In this document: piece after piece, positions 4,768 to 5,511 of the stretch
Layout: every line of letters begins with the position of its first letter
Numbering within the stretch: position 1 is the stretch's first letter
DNA from: Gemmatimonadota bacterium
GTDB taxonomy: Bacteria; Gemmatimonadota; Gemmatimonadetes; Gemmatimonadales; Gemmatimonadaceae
DNA length: 5,511 bases
Assembly (NCBI GenBank): GCA_031127185.1
Contig: JARIET010000195.1
Coordinates: forward strand, 1 to 5,511
Reading direction: 5' to 3'
Program-made: the position numbers and the translations under genes
Notes under the pieces: generated by a model
The model's input: the letters and a program-made list of their open reading frames with translations, nothing else
The model's database searches: none
Told to the model about the DNA's origin: nothing

Positions 4768-5511
4768 GGTTTCCAGGTTCCCTTGGCCACTGCGGGGACA
4801 AATTTTTCAATGCCCTTTGGCGGGTAGGCGAGCGTCTTCCCTTGCTCGGCGCTCTGGTACGCCGTCATCAACATTTTCACGACTTCCACGCCGTCGTCGA
4901 AGGTGAGCAGGGGCTGCTCCTTGCCGAGGAAGACGCGCACGAAGTGGCGGTCCTCATTGGTGTATCCGTATGCCAGATACTCCTCCGGAACCACCGGCAT
5001 CACACCTTGCTCGGCGTTCTGTTTCTCGACAAGATCTTCACCCGCCCTGCCCTTCACTTCGCGACTGAAGAAGAGCTGCAATCCCGAATCCAGCGAGTTC
5101 CACTTCATTGAATACTCGGGACCGAGGAGCTCCGCGGAGAGTCGCAGGCCCGCGCCCACGAAGCTCCAGCTTGTCGTGGCCTCGCCAATGGCGATGCTGC
5201 CGTCCGGCGCCTCGAACTCAATCGTCATGCTGGCGAAATCTTCGGACGGCGACTTCGTGTAATCGACGTCGCTGCCCATGGTCGCCTTCAACTTCTTGGC
5301 ATATGCCGGGCGCGACCATTTGAGCGACGCAATGTGCGAGGTGATGCGCTTGATCTTGAGCGTGGAGAGCGGCTGGCCGGGCTGGGTGAGCAAGTAGCGA
5401 ACAACGAGCGCTGAATGGCACATCATGTCGTTGAGCACCCCGCCACCCTGCATCTTACCTTGCCAAAACCAGGGGGCGTGGGGCCCGCTGTGCTCTTCGG
5501 CGGCGCGTGCG
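4764..5511 (-). CDS. Gfo/Idh/MocA-family oxidoreductase (5' end beyond window)
   Basis: The last 249 residues are visible and the frame is open through the window edge. The ATG at 5453 is internal, because protein-like sequence continues before it as EEHSGPHAPWFWQGK. The visible part is the C-terminal substrate domain. GGGVLNDMMCHSALVVRYLL carries the usual GGGxLxD...H catalytic-loop pattern, with Asp and His in the positions where the family places active-site residues. The ending, DDGVEVVKMLMTAYQSAEQGK followed by LAYPP, is the family's characteristic last helix. The Rossmann domain (GxGxxG and the EKP motif) lies outside. Members are NAD(P)-dependent dehydrogenases of sugars, inositols and related compounds; the substrate here is unknown. 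No signal sequence can be judged. The stop TGA overlaps the GTG start of the downstream phosphatase-like gene. Confidence 0.92.
   Translation of the reverse strand, partial: ARAAEEHSGPHAPWFWQGKMQGGGVLNDMMCHSALVVRYLLTQPGQPLSTLKIKRITSHIASLKWSRPAYAKKLKATMGSDVDYTKSPSEDFASMTIEFEAPDGSIAIGEATTSWSFVGAGLRLSAELLGPEYSMKWNSLDSGLQLFFSREVKGRAGEDLVEKQNAEQGVMPVVPEEYLAYGYTNEDRHFVRVFLGKEQPLLTFDDGVEVVKMLMTAYQSAEQGKTLAYPPKGIEKFVPAVAKGTWKP

Noticed and set aside
5451..5453. ATG at 5453 as the start of the oxidoreductase
   Set aside because: Family-typical sequence (HSGPHAPWFW) continues before it in the same frame to the window edge, and the catalytic loop would begin at residue 3.

Overview
The window is about 62-65% G+C by eye. 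Its six protein genes all lie on the minus strand, so transcription runs from position 5511 towards position 1. The outermost genes are cut by the window edges. Chromosomal metabolic and envelope genes, high G+C, mostly missing Shine-Dalgarno motifs, and a secreted DUF305 plus LVIVD-propeller pair suggest a free-living Gram-negative-type heterotroph, most likely of the Gemmatimonadota or a relative. This assignment rests on gene content remembered from such genomes and is an inference. I see no transposase, integrase, phage gene, CRISPR array, rRNA or tRNA.

In order of transcription: (1) the C-terminal part of a Gfo/Idh/MocA-family NAD(P)-dependent oxidoreductase (5511-4764), overlapping by 4 bases as GTGA with (2) a secreted alkaline-phosphatase-superfamily hydrolase (4767-3625) that has a full set of metal ligands and a serine at the nucleophile position. 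A 77-base spacer with a degenerate 7-base tandem repeat leads to (3) a stand-alone proline dehydrogenase (3547-2621). A 113-base spacer with two small hairpins leads to (4) a single-pass membrane protein of unknown function (2507-1950). A 95-base spacer with a GC-rich hairpin and a paired GTACTC repeat around an AT-rich block leads to (5) a secreted Met- and His-rich DUF305 protein (1854-1261). Then, 29 bases on, comes (6) a secreted LVIVD-repeat beta-propeller protein with a Gly/Ala-rich insert (1231 to beyond 1).

Genes 1 and 2 look translationally coupled. They could act on a common sugar-like or phosphorylated/sulfated substrate, although one is probably cytoplasmic and the other exported. 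Proline dehydrogenase starts proline catabolism and feeds electrons to the quinone pool; its usual partner, P5C dehydrogenase, is not here. Genes 5 and 6 look like a two-gene operon of exported proteins. DUF305 relatives are linked to copper handling, so an envelope metal-related function is a reasonable hypothesis. No clearly new multi-gene system is visible. The most interesting signals are the DUF305/propeller pair with its candidate operator and the heptamer repeat upstream of proline dehydrogenase.
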